DNA from: Himantopus leucocephalus
Taxonomy: Eukaryota; Chordata; Aves; Charadriiformes; Recurvirostridae
DNA length: 64,000 nucleotides
Assembly (NCBI GenBank): GCA_003993805.1
Contig: RSEF01000003.1
Coordinates: forward strand, 58,435,395 to 58,499,394
Reading direction: 5' to 3'
Shown: one piece after another, positions 51,533 to 61,026 of the stretch
Layout of the letters: the number at the start of each line of letters is the position of its first letter
Numbering within the stretch: position 1 is the first letter of the stretch
Program-made: the position numbers and the translations under genes
Notes under the pieces: generated by a model
What the model was told of the DNA's origin: nothing
Seen by the model: the letters and a program-made list of their open reading frames with translations, nothing else
The model's database searches: none

Positions 51533-51549
51533 TTTTTTTTTTTTTTTTT
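51533..51549. repeat. T17 homopolymer
   Basis: Seventeen T residues precede an AT-rich, repeat-free segment (51560-51745). No retrocopy is visible on the - strand side. Confidence 0.95.
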
Positions 51550-51559
51550 GCATCTGGTT

Positions 51560-51745
51560 CCATTTATGACTCATACTTCCCAAACAAGCCATATGTTGCT
51601 GCAGAAGGCCTTTAACTTTGCTTGATTCATATTGAGCTGTATTCCTGGCTGTCAGCCAAGTAAATGTAATAAAACCACTTTTTCCATCAAAAAATAAAAA
51701 TGAAATCCCATTTGCAGTGAGATTTAATTAGCAGCCAGTAAGTCA
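51560..51745. promoter_or_regulatory. Candidate conserved non-coding element (weak)
   Basis: An AT-rich, non-repetitive stretch with words typical of developmental enhancers, such as the homeodomain core TTAATTAG at 51724-51731 and a SOX-like actttgct near 51614. Conservation cannot be tested here. Confidence 0.2.
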
Positions 51746-51856
51746 TTTTGGTGTTGAAAGCATGCACACTCATGTTTTGTTATAGCCTGATTTGCACCTT
51801 CAAACTCCATTGTAGCATTTTATTCGTTATAATGCAGAAAGGTTTCCTCTTCCCCC

Positions 51857-51911
51857 NNNNNNNNNNNNNNNNNNNNNNNNNNNNNNNNNNNNNNNNNNNN
51901 NNNNNNNNNNN
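51857..51911. other. Assembly gap (55 N) inside a poly-C tract
   Basis: Five C residues at 51852-51856 precede 55 N, and 18 C residues at 51912-51929 follow. The N run therefore lies within, or replaces, a long C homopolymer or C-rich repeat that short reads could not span. Confidence 0.97.
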
Positions 51912-51929
51912 CCCCCCCCCCCCCCCCCC
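51912..51929 (+). repeat. C18 homopolymer at gap edge
   Basis: Eighteen consecutive C on the + strand, hence a G18 on the - strand. It is capable of i-motif or G-quadruplex structure and is a likely cause of the adjoining gap. Confidence 0.95.
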
Positions 51930-52226
51930 GCCTTCATTTCACTGCAGATCCTGTAGCATTTGAATGATGGTAGATTTTTGAAAAATGTTACACCCTCTGA
52001 GTTCTTCTCTTTGGATGTCACATTTTGCATCACCTATTTAGAACATTGTGACATTGATGATTTTAGCACCCCGAAGACCGAGCTGACAACAGTAATTTCT
52101 GCTGAAATAGGCAGTCTATCAAGAAACTTGTGTATAAAATCAGGAGCTGGCATCTCGTTAAAGCCCGCAGAATACAGATGACTAAATCATCGTCACTGCT
52201 GATGTTTCTGAAGCTAACAGGCCAAA

Positions 52227-52250
52227 GGGGGAGGGGGGCGGGAGGGGGGG
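52227..52250 (+). other. Strong G-quadruplex motif
   Basis: Four G-runs of 5, 6, 3 and 7 bases are separated by single-base loops (A, C, A). This is close to an ideal parallel quadruplex. It lies about 300 bp from the poly-C gap and about 330 bp before the CpG-rich patch. Confidence 0.85.
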
Positions 52251-52301
52251 AAGAATCTATTCTACCTATTTAAAAGTGAGATACTTTCTTCAACTTTCTT
52301 T

Positions 52302-52325
52302 TTCTATTCTATTCTATTTTATTCT
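52302..52325 (+). repeat. (TTCTA)n short microsatellite
   Basis: About four to five copies of a five-base unit, with one interruption. Confidence 0.9.
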
Positions 52326-52574
52326 TCACTGACCTTTTTAATTTAATGAAATTCTCAGGTAATGTACATTGTGACAACACATTTTTGGCTCCTGTCTCAT
52401 ATTCCCCCCGGGGAAGGGTAACGTTTGACACCGTTGGCATTATTTTGAATACCTTAATTTTAAGAAAAACAGCAAACCCAACCATTGGAGGGTTTAGCTT
52501 GTCCCCTTTCCTGGAAAATCAGACTGCAGGAGCCAGGAAACTTTGCGAGCTCCAGCATACAGAATTTCCAAGTA

Positions 52575-52965
52575 CTTTCCGGGAGCTCGCGGGGCACTGC
52601 GCGGCCAGAGCAGCCTCGAGCAGTGGGTCCCCAAGGAACGGCCACCCTGGAGCCCCCCACCCGCCCCCCTGCCCTGCCCCGCTGGGCTGAGCCCCCCAGC
52701 CAGCACTGCCCCACCAGTGGCATTCCTGGCACTGGCCGAGGCAGCGCAGGGCCGTGCAGTCGCAGCCGGAGAGCAAGCCCAGCCAAAGTTTAGGCTGCTT
52801 GAAAGCAGCGTTAACTCTCACTTGGATTTCTGCATGGAAATCCAGCGGGTTAGCGCAGGGCAACGCTCTAGACAGTGGCTGATCCTTTGCTCTCGCAGCC
52901 TGGCAGGGATCCAGCTCAGCAGAGAGCCGGCACAAACATGTCACGGGATCCCGCAGGGCAGGGGC
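52575..52965. promoter_or_regulatory. CpG- and GC-rich patch, possible CpG island
   Basis: By hand I count a little over 20 CpGs in about 390 bp of clearly GC-rich sequence, set in AT-rich DNA. Long overlapping open frames on both strands (52543-53019 +, 52519-52944 -) are the usual by-product of high GC and show no family signature. The patch could be an unannotated transcript's promoter or an orphan CpG island about 8 kb downstream of the HIVEP2 stop. Confidence 0.4.
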
Positions 52966-55900
52966 AGCACCACAGGGGTGTTATTCCCCTCAGCTTCTTC
53001 CCGCTCCTGTATTAATTGATGGAGCAGGCAGCAGGGCTGAGCTTGTAATATCACCCAGCCCCCTTCACCCCCCACCCCGAGAGATCAGCTGGATCTGAAT
53101 CCCTTCTGCTCGCAGCAGGACCAGAGGAAATACAGATGGAAAAAACTATTAGACTATTTAGCTCATCTTCTGCCAGAGAAAGACTGCTCCCTGCAGTACA
53201 CCATGCCTTTGCCTTTTTTCTTTTTTTTCTTCCAAAGTTAAAGGCTCCCCTCTCAACTGAGTGTCCAAAGAAAACTTCTGAAAGATTTAAGATGAGTCCA
53301 AGATGTCTCTCTGTACCAGTCCCATGAGTTAAAATGTCATCAAGAAATATGAAACGGAGAGGAAAAACTTTGTCACCAAACTGGTCAAAGCCTCTGCTTT
53401 ATCATTTTCATTTTTCCTGGCAGTAAAAAGGAACAGGCTATTTCAGCCATGAATGTTTGTTCGTTGTTTCATTCATTTGTTTTTTTCCTTCTTTCTTTCT
53501 GGCTAAATATGGATGTTGTGCAGGGAAGAAAGATTGTGAGAAGTAACAAATGGAAGAGAAGTGCCAGACGTCATTAAGTTAGTCATTAAGAAGTTTTTAA
53601 GGGCCAGATTTTCACATGTGCCCAGAATCCAGCAGTTTCTGCCGAGAACAAGTGCTCAGCGCTTTTGAGAACTGACCACTTCATCTAAGTGCCTCGGTCA
53701 AAGAGCCCAGCTCTTCAGAAAACCTGGCTTTTGAAATAGTCACCCTTTGGCAATAACCCTTTGGAGATTATAAGTATATATCTACTCGGAAGAATAAGCA
53801 CGATGGTCCTCCCCCAAGCCTTCATTTGCCTTGCAGATTTCACAATGCCACTGTTTAGAGGGCCAACACTAATATGCCAGAGGATTGAGGGCATTTACAC
53901 CAGCACTGAGGACATTCAGGGACCAGATCCTTCCATGGCCCAGAGCTGCCCCCCATGCCCCCCCTCTGCCCCAGCAGAGCGTGGCTGAACCAGGCAAAGA
54001 CCTTCTCTTCTCTAGGAGCAGATGGGAAGGAAAGAAGTTGAGACGGCAAAATGCCAAGTACTCTGACATCCCTGCAACTTTAGCAGTGAGATTTCTCATC
54101 ACCTCATGGAAACAAGCCTTCAGAGACTGCATCTCCTGCTGTTAAAATGAATGTGGAAACTCCATTAGTTTCTATGGCATGGTGTCAGCCTCTTCTTATA
54201 TTCTGGCAGGGGAGAGGGAAAGGAAATGCTGCTCTCCAGTACGGAGCCGGATCTGCCTCCACTGGCTTTCTCCACCTTGCTGGGTGTTCATGGGGCCGTG
54301 CGTGCCGCCATGCATATTCATCCTGGCTGCTTTGCTTAGCAATACTCCTGACAGTTAGTTAAGAGATGTCACTCATCAGGAAAGAATGAGAAAAGGCAGT
54401 TTATGTGGTAATGTTGTTTTTGTTTTTGATTAAGCCTGCTGCTGATCAAGCTCCCCTTGTCGTGTCAGCTTCAGAATGAATATTCATACAATGCAGAAAA
54501 GCAGGAAAACTCACTAGAGCAGAAATTTTTACTGGTTTTCAAAAAACTTGTGGTTTTCTTCTACCACTGCTCCCACCAGCCTGCAGTCCAGCCTGCAAGC
54601 TGTCAAGACCTTGCAGGCTATTTGTGTGCCTGAACAGACCTCGGAGGCGTTAGGCTCCCAGAGTCCCTCAGCTCCTCCACAGCAGAGGTGCACTGGCACC
54701 ACTGGAGCTAGCTTGATGTGCGTTGGCTGAGGAGCTTGCCTGTAGGAGATGATTTTACAATGTACAGCAATGCACAGTGCAACAGGAGGCCATCCCTGTT
54801 TCTTAAAGCCGCAGGGAAAATGACACCAAGGCACCATGTGCAGCCAGTTACAAGCACGGAGAGCCAGGATTCCCTGAATACTAGTTCATCCTTTATGGAG
54901 ATTCCAGTGCTTCATGCTCCTTGCAGGGGATCTGCTCCCAAGGATGAATTTAATCCAGCTCTGCCTCCACAGTGGTCCAGCTCAAGACTATCTTGTATAA
55001 AAAGACAGGGACATTTTTCTTTTGTGTAAATTCAGTCACATGCCTAATAAACCCCTACACATATGAACCATATGTACAGGGCACCTCTATACTCACAAAT
55101 TAAAGAAACTCTTATAAAGAGTTTTCCTCACCAACCACAATGATTTGGGAAAGACTTATGTACACACAACAAATCAGCTTATTATAGCTCATGCAGGCAC
55201 CACACAGGGGCAAAAGCCAAGTGGTTCACAGTGAAAGCTGTTTCCCACATTCCTGGTGCTATCAGCGGTACCGGATCCAGTTGAAAGCAGGCATATTAAA
55301 GATAGCGCAAACACACGTGACAAATGTAGCATATGCAAAGCCCCCAAGAATAATTGCAGAACAAGTCAAACTATGTAGCACTTTCATCTTAAATTGAGCC
55401 TACAGTAAGCATATGTTCAGGGTCCGTGTTTAGTGTATGTAATCTGTATATGAGAAAAGGGCACAGGGACGTCGTCACAGTAATAAACTCAATTAGTACA
55501 CAGACTGCTGATTTTTTCATGCAGGCAATTTAACTGAAAAAATTCCCAAAATACTGGCTAGACTAAAATATATGATGTGCTGTGCAGGTTTTGCATTGAA
55601 TATCCTGGATTTACTTTAAGGACATTCTTTAGAGAATATTGATTGGGATTTTCAGGGGTGACTAAATGACTTAAAAGGATAACTCCCATTGACTTGTTCC
55701 ACTGTGCAATGGAATAAATCGATAAGGCTTGTTCTCCCTGAGCTATTTAGGGCAAAACCCAATAAAGAATTCAAGCATTGCAGCACCTAACCTTTGGAGC
55801 TTGGTCTTCACTCTGAAGCCCAGAACTGTACGTCTGTCATCTGGCCACCCTCCACTGGACACGGGAGAGTCAATCACCTGAGAGAGGAGCTGGATGCTAA

Positions 55901-57160
55901 CAGAGTTAGCATGCTTGAAACCGTGTTCTCCAAGCTGTCTGGAAGGCTGCAGGCAGGGAGCTGCTTGAGCTTAGTCACAATCATTCAAAGTCTCTGTCAC
56001 ACCACTCTATTCACTGGCCTTCCAGATGGCTCTCTTCCTACTGAGCAGGGCACATCCAAACAGCTCGGGGACAATAGGCTACAAGCTTGATGATCCAATG
56101 AATCTTGAAATTTTTGCTTCATAGTAGCAGAAGTTCAGCAGGAAAGAAAAGACTCTTCTACTCCTCGTGGGGTACTTAGGGCACTCTCCTAGGAGACTGG
56201 AGATGTTGATCTAGCCAGTTTCAACATAGACTTGGGGTTTTTTTTAGATACCCAGGGAGGGGGACCAAGTCATTAGGCTAATCTGTAAGAGGTGGTGACA
56301 GCACTTGCCAGAAGTATAATTCAACAGGGAGCCCCATTTCATCATATGTCAGGTATTTTCAAAGACTCACTCGGTAGGGCAGGTCCCTTGGAGGATCAAG
56401 GCCAAGAAATATGTAGTTTCTGGTGTCCAGGTCAGTTTGGGAGGGGAAGAGGCACAAAGCGGTTCTGAGGAGAGTTCATCTCACGGCCAAAAAGCAGGAA
56501 ACAGCCTCAAACAAGGAGGCATCTTGTAAGTCTAGGTGCCGCTGGGGTTAAACAGGAACTGACTGCAGCATTCTTGGATTGAAATTTTTGTACTTAAGAT
56601 GCTTGACTCCATTTGGGCCTGTTATAGCTAATGATGTCCTTTATTGGTGCTAATTCTTATCCACTGCTGGCAATGTGTCCTGCAGCAGGGAAGTCCACAT
56701 GAAGGTATTTAACATGCGACGGAGTCACTACCCTGAGTCAGAATCCAAAGCTTTGTAAGAGGATTGTGCAGGCAGTTATATGAGACCAATATGCTCTCTG
56801 TTTTGCTGACGCAAATAAATCCTGAAGTGACTCTGGTGACAGTATTCTGTGAGAAGGGAATAAAGAGAGCTTGCCAGAGCATCTGTATTTCCCTTGTGCT
56901 TTACAGAAAAGACATATGGATCTTCATAGAAAATTATAACCTCCTTGAACAATATAATAGGTAATTATATTCCTGACTTAGAAATTCTATAGCATACTGC
57001 ATATAAAAATCCTCATTTAGTTCTGCAGTTTTCTGGAGTGCCCTGTTATATCTCTTCTTTTCATCCCTTTTAAAATCACCTAACTTTTACATCAGAGACT
57101 TCAGAGTTATTCTTCTTGGTCTCATCAGACCTACGTGCCCCCACCACACCAAGTATTTTG
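52966..57160. other. Intergenic sequence, no gene recognised
   Basis: About 4.2 kb without recognisable exons. A (CTTT)n-like run lies near 53480-53502. The sequence around 54420-54490 is AT-rich and non-repetitive. Open frames reach about 103 codons and are not recognised. Confidence 0.6.
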
Positions 57161-57168
57161 GAGGAACG

Positions 57169-57430
57169 CCCCCCCCCCCATCACCCTCAGTGGAGCTGTC
57201 AGCACACACAGGTGCCGCCAAATCTTGCCCGGAGACCAACAGCCCCGGCCGGGAGCCGTGCAGGTGCGTTCCCGCAGCGCTGAGCCCAAGCCCGGAGGCT
57301 GGAGGCACGGTGTTGCTGGCTCAAAGGCAGCCCCACACCTTCCTTACCGCTGAGGGCTCGGAGCAGGCTGCACCGGGGAGAGAGCAGGCAGAGCGCTCAT
57401 GAAATTATGAGTCCCCGGTCCTGGTTTGCT
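57169..57430. promoter_or_regulatory. CpG-rich patch with C11 run
   Basis: An 11-base C run at 57169-57179 is followed by about 250 bp rich in CpG (ccggccggg, cgcagcgc, taccgctg, caccgggg and others). It lies just beyond the probable HIVEP2 mRNA end. No exon is recognised. Confidence 0.35.
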
Positions 57431-57699
57431 CTACCCGCTATCTTGGTTCCGAAAATTGCTCACGCCTGGGAAAATTTTGTTGAATGTGTTTGCCTTCCTC
57501 CTCCACACCCCTTCCAAAGCGTGAGAAGTGGTCATTGTTGATGCCTAGACCTTGAATGAGGATACATTTTTTTTCAAAGCGCTGCATAAACATTAACTCA
57601 TTAAGAAAATACAATTAAGATTATAAGTACCTGAAACCTCTTTAGGACTGCTCCATTGTAACCCAAAAATATCACATGTAATTTCAGTGATACTTGCTC

Positions 57700-57995
57700 A
57701 ATGATTATAAAAAAAAAATGCCCCAAGGCTGAAAAGGTGGATGGTAAATTGCAGCTGCAAATTAATTAAAATAATCAAACAAGCCAGAGGTAACTCCCAC
57801 AGTAAGGTGGTTGCTTGTAAAGGCAATGTTAATAGAGCATGTACCATTGGGGGTTGCCTGGTTCCCTTTTAATAAAATATCTGTGATTACCTGATTAGCT
57901 GATCATTGTGCAGAGCGTTTTGTTCTCAATACAGCCATGCAGCCAAGGAGGAGAAGAGAGAGGCTTTTATCAGATAAGGCTTGTTTATTTAAAAT
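57700..57995. promoter_or_regulatory. Candidate enhancer-like AT-rich element downstream of HIVEP2
   Basis: A repeat-free, AT-rich segment with clustered regulatory words: E-box CAGCTG 57752-57757, homeodomain-type ATTAATTAAA 57761-57770, GATA-type AGATAAGG 57972-57979 and forkhead-type TGTTTATTT 57982-57990. It sits about 0.5-0.8 kb beyond the probable end of HIVEP2. Function is inference from motifs. Confidence 0.25.
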
Positions 57996-58481
57996 GTATA
58001 ATTTACTTCTCCTTTTTTTTTTAATGGAAGCATGATCCAACAAGCTGCTCACCTCCAACTACACATACTGCTTCTCCTCTCTCCTGTCTCAGATGAGCCA
58101 GTTTTCTGGCACACGCTTATCTTGGCAAAGTTACCGTAATGATCTGGAATAAAGGCAGGAACACTGCAATGGATATGAGAAACTAACCTTTAATGGTTAG
58201 AAGCGGTCACTGTCCATCATGGTATGACACGAGTCGTACGGTATGACACAGCAACGACAACATACCAGCTGTGGTTCTGCCCCCATACTAGTTTGGTAAT
58301 ATCTGAGGAGGCCAAAATACGAACCACATTTTTCACTGTCACTCACATTCTTAAGGGTATTCCTTGTGCAGGAAAGCAGCGCTTGGGAATAAAAGTTTCT
58401 GACAATATACTGGAACGCCAGTAAACTTGGAAAATGCAAAGAACACATGAAAACTAGACACCTCATGCATGTAACTGTATA

Positions 58482-58487
58482 TTTATT
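58482..58487 (-). terminator. Candidate distal polyadenylation signal (AATAAA), HIVEP2
   Basis: On the - strand, AATAAA is followed within 10-40 bases by T/G-rich sequence (tagttttcatgtgttctttg). Upstream is AT-rich mRNA-end-like sequence. This gives a 3' UTR of about 1.73 kb. Confidence 0.5.
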
Positions 58488-58607
58488 TCCTTTTAAAGAA
58501 CACTCCTTAAATGTATTGTAAGTCAATATACAAACTTGGTTTCACAGATTTATAATCCACTAAATAGCACAAAATATAATCCAGGTCGTTGGTTTCTTTC
58601 ATCTCTT

Positions 58608-58637
58608 TGTGTGTGTATGTGTGTGTGTGTGTGTGTT
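58608..58637 (+). repeat. (TG)n microsatellite in HIVEP2 3' UTR
   Basis: A run of TG with one TA interruption, read as CA repeats in the HIVEP2 transcript. It is likely polymorphic. Confidence 0.95.
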
Positions 58638-58862
58638 TGAGCATGCGTGTCCGCACGTGCACGCACCCGTGCTGCTGGTGGTAGTGGTAACCCACCACAC
58701 GTGTTCAAACACAAGCCCGGGCTCCTCCTGACTTTCCTCTGGAGCAAGCCTCACCCAAGTGGAGACCCTGCTCTGGAAGACTGCAACTTTCTCCCCCGTG
58801 AATCCTGCTCCTTGAAGAAGATGGGGTGGCAGTGCCCTCTGCTTCCCCGCAGGGCCACACTC

Positions 58863-58937
58863 CTCCCCTGAAGCCGACCCTAAAGCTCCCCTGAAGCTGA
58901 CCCTGAAGCTCTCCTAAGTGTCCCCTGAAGCTGACCC
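58863..58937 (-). repeat. 23-bp tandem repeat (about 3 units) in HIVEP2 3' UTR
   Basis: On the + strand, units at 58863-58885 and 58886-58908 both read as variants of ctcccctgaagctgaccctg plus aag. A third, with a six-base insertion, lies at 58909-58937. It is GC-rich and sits inside the GC-rich block that interrupts the AT-rich 3' UTR. Confidence 0.85.
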
Positions 58938-59882
58938 AGGTACCGCAGCAGGGAGTGACCAGCCGTGGTGTTCAAGTGCAAGGAAACACCTTTTTTTTTC
59001 CTGCTCCAAACCCCTCTCTGACACTCCGGGGCACCTCTGCGTGACACCTATGCCCCACACTCAGCCCTTGCGAGCAGGGGACTGCCGGGGCTCGGCGGGC
59101 ACCACGTGTCCAGCCAGCGGGCCAGCTCCTCGCCCAGCCCCGTGCGGCCATAGGGGCCTGGCCACCCTGCTGCTGGAGGCCGGACTCTGCCTGCCGACAG
59201 CCAGCGGTGCCCCGGCTCGACGCCCAGCAGCGCCCCAAACCTCGCCTGTCCCGGTGAGTTACACAGACGGCACCAGTGATGCACCTGCACAATATTTACA
59301 TGGGGTGGAATGTTTTCCCATCGCTTTTTAAAGGAGTATATAGATCAACATGTTCACATAAGACCAAATACTTTTAATATATTTATAACTGTTTTATAAA
59401 GCTTTGAAAAAACTCACAATAGCACATTGTTTTACTTTAATGCTTTACGGTACTATCAGTTTAAAATCACAATCAGCACTTAAGTTATAGTCAATCCGGC
59501 AAACAAGAGACAAAAAAAAATTACAAGAGTTAGGAACTGACTGATACATCCTTTATCTTTTCTTTTTAACTAATGCATAAGTGCAGAATAAGATAAGATA
59601 CTCTAGTTTAAATATCTTGTTTTACAATATACATTTTGTTCTAATTACGCAACAGTAAATCCCATGCTTCACATAGAAAAGCAATCCACAACATTAAGAA
59701 AAAAATTTACAATTTATGAAACAAAGTAAATAAATATTAGTATTACAGAATCAGAGCTGTACATAAAAGCTGTTCAGTTTTTAATCATATAAAAATATGT
59801 TTTAGTGCAACCTCACATATATTGATGCTGTTTTGCTTTACATCATTTAGATCCAAGTGTCCAAAAAAGGAAAGAAATTACA

Positions 59883-59888
59883 TTTATT
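59883..59888 (-). terminator. Candidate proximal polyadenylation signal (AATAAA), HIVEP2
   Basis: A canonical hexamer on the - strand about 320 bases after the stop codon, followed by a T-rich stretch (gtaatttctttccttttttgg). It could yield a short 3' UTR isoform. Confidence 0.35.
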
Positions 59889-60207
59889 ACAAAGCAGATA
59901 CACAAATTCTAAAATATGTACAAATTACTGCTAAAAAAATGCTTATAAGAATATAAGCAAAGTAAAGAAAAGGCACAAACATCTGTACAATTTAAAAGTA
60001 CCAGACCCAATAAGAATTTCAAATTTAGTTTTGGTCAGGCTCAAGATGACTTGGTATTTTATCTAATTCTTTTGATATAACAAAAGTATATATAATAGCA
60101 AACTACTGTAACTTAGAACAGGCATGCTGTAAAGTTGAATACTTCTATCTCTAGAAAAAAAAAAAAGTGGGGTAAATGTATGGGTGAAAGTCTCCATGCA
60201 TCTCAGA

Positions 60208-61026
60208 TCAATGTGGCTTGCTCTTCTCAGATGACGGATCTTTTCTTTCCTGTGTGCTTGATGGGGGCTCGCTCCTGCTGTGAAAGCCCAACTGCCGGAC
60301 GTCCACAAAGCTCTTGCTGTAAAAGGTGGGATGGGCTAACGCAGTCTGTGATGTACCAAAACTGTCCTGTTCACCACCATGCAAGTCAGGATGGGTGGCT
60401 GAGACACAGGGCTGGCCCGGCTCAGGTCCACTAAAGTGTTTAATGCTAAAATGTGCACTTTCTAAGGGTTTCTGGTGAGGCTCAGAAGGCCTCTGCAGCT
60501 GCTCCGCCCCATGCAGAACGGCTTCTTCTGTGGCGATTCGCAGAGAGGCTATGGCTTTTGTACAAGTCTGTATGTTCTCCTCCTGCTCCCCCTCGGTAGC
60601 TACGACACTGTCCTCCGACGTGCTCTGCGTCAGCAACAGCAACGGAGAGGAGGGCGCGCTGGAGGGAGCAGTGGGGTGCGAGCTGTGCAGAGACGTACGT
60701 TTCTCGTGGTGCTTAGAAATACTATATGATTCTTTTGTAAGGATTTCCGCAGTTCCTCTTTGCTTCTCCTCAGAGCCCTCCCTCTGCAGGGCCAGAGTGG
60801 ACGGAGGATGTAAACCTGAAAGGGCCACCGGTACTGAGTGGACCATCTGGATACCCCCAATAGGCATCATGGGGATGGGCGCTCGGATCTGTTGCTGGGA
60901 GTGTAGTGGAAGATGACTGAAGACGTAGTCGCTCGGACCTTCGAGGAACGGGCTAGACCCGCGGTGCTCCATACCTCCTTTTTCTCCATACACGTTGAAG
61001 TAAGGCCCCTGAGACAACCCCCTTCT
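60208..61026 (-). CDS. HIVEP2: HIVEP2 (Schnurri-2) terminal coding exon: C-terminal region
   Basis: This is the last coding exon of a ZAS-family transcription factor that acts in the nucleus and binds kappaB-like enhancer motifs through two C2H2 zinc-finger pairs. On the - strand, acceptor AG at 61028-61027 follows a T-rich tract. The exon then encodes 272 residues and stops with TGA at 60210-60208. It begins [18 protein letters not shown], contains [22 protein letters not shown] and [20 protein letters not shown], and ends [10 protein letters not shown]. These match what I remember of the human HIVEP2 C-terminus in order and position, while the middle (about residues 75-125) differs. The exon is Ser/Pro/Gln-rich and probably disordered, with no zinc finger; those lie in upstream exons outside the window. 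The open frame continues past the acceptor to 61098, but the residues there (FVFFW...) do not match. A second AG two bases on is less likely because it would shift the frame. Confidence 0.95.
   Translation of the reverse strand, partial: RRGLSQGPYFNVYGEKGGMEHRGSSPFLEGPSDYVFSHLPLHSQQQIRAPIPMMPIGGIQMVHSVPVALSGLHPPSTLALQREGSEEKQRGTAEILTKESYSISKHHEKRTSLHSSHPTAPSSAPSSPLLLLTQSTSEDSVVATEGEQEENIQTCTKAIASLRIATEEAVLHGAEQLQRPSEPHQKPLESAHFSIKHFSGPEPGQPCVSATHPDLHGGEQDSFGTSQTALAHPTFYSKSFVDVRQLGFHSRSEPPSSTQERKDPSSEKSKPH

Larger units (their letters stand above)
58465..60207 (-). other. HIVEP2: Probable HIVEP2 3' UTR
   Basis: This follows the HIVEP2 stop codon on the - strand. The first part (60207 to about 59330) is very AT-rich, typical of a regulated 3' UTR. 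It is then broken by a GC-rich block with a 23-bp tandem repeat and a TG microsatellite (about 59300-58608), and AT-rich sequence returns to a canonical AATAAA at 58487-58482. I place the end just past that signal. Shorter forms could end at the signal at 59888-59883 or the TATAAA variant at 59398-59393. Confidence 0.55.

Noticed and set aside
52519..53019. Long overlapping open frames on both strands (141 and 158 codons)
   Set aside because: GC-rich DNA has few stop codons. Neither frame is recognisable and they contradict each other.
58918..59331. 137-codon Pro/Ala-rich + strand open frame
   Set aside because: It lies antisense in the GC-rich block of the probable HIVEP2 3' UTR, and the composition explains it.
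60475..60916. + strand open frames over the HIVEP2 exon (84 and 128 codons)
   Set aside because: They are antisense shadows of the HIVEP2 coding frame.
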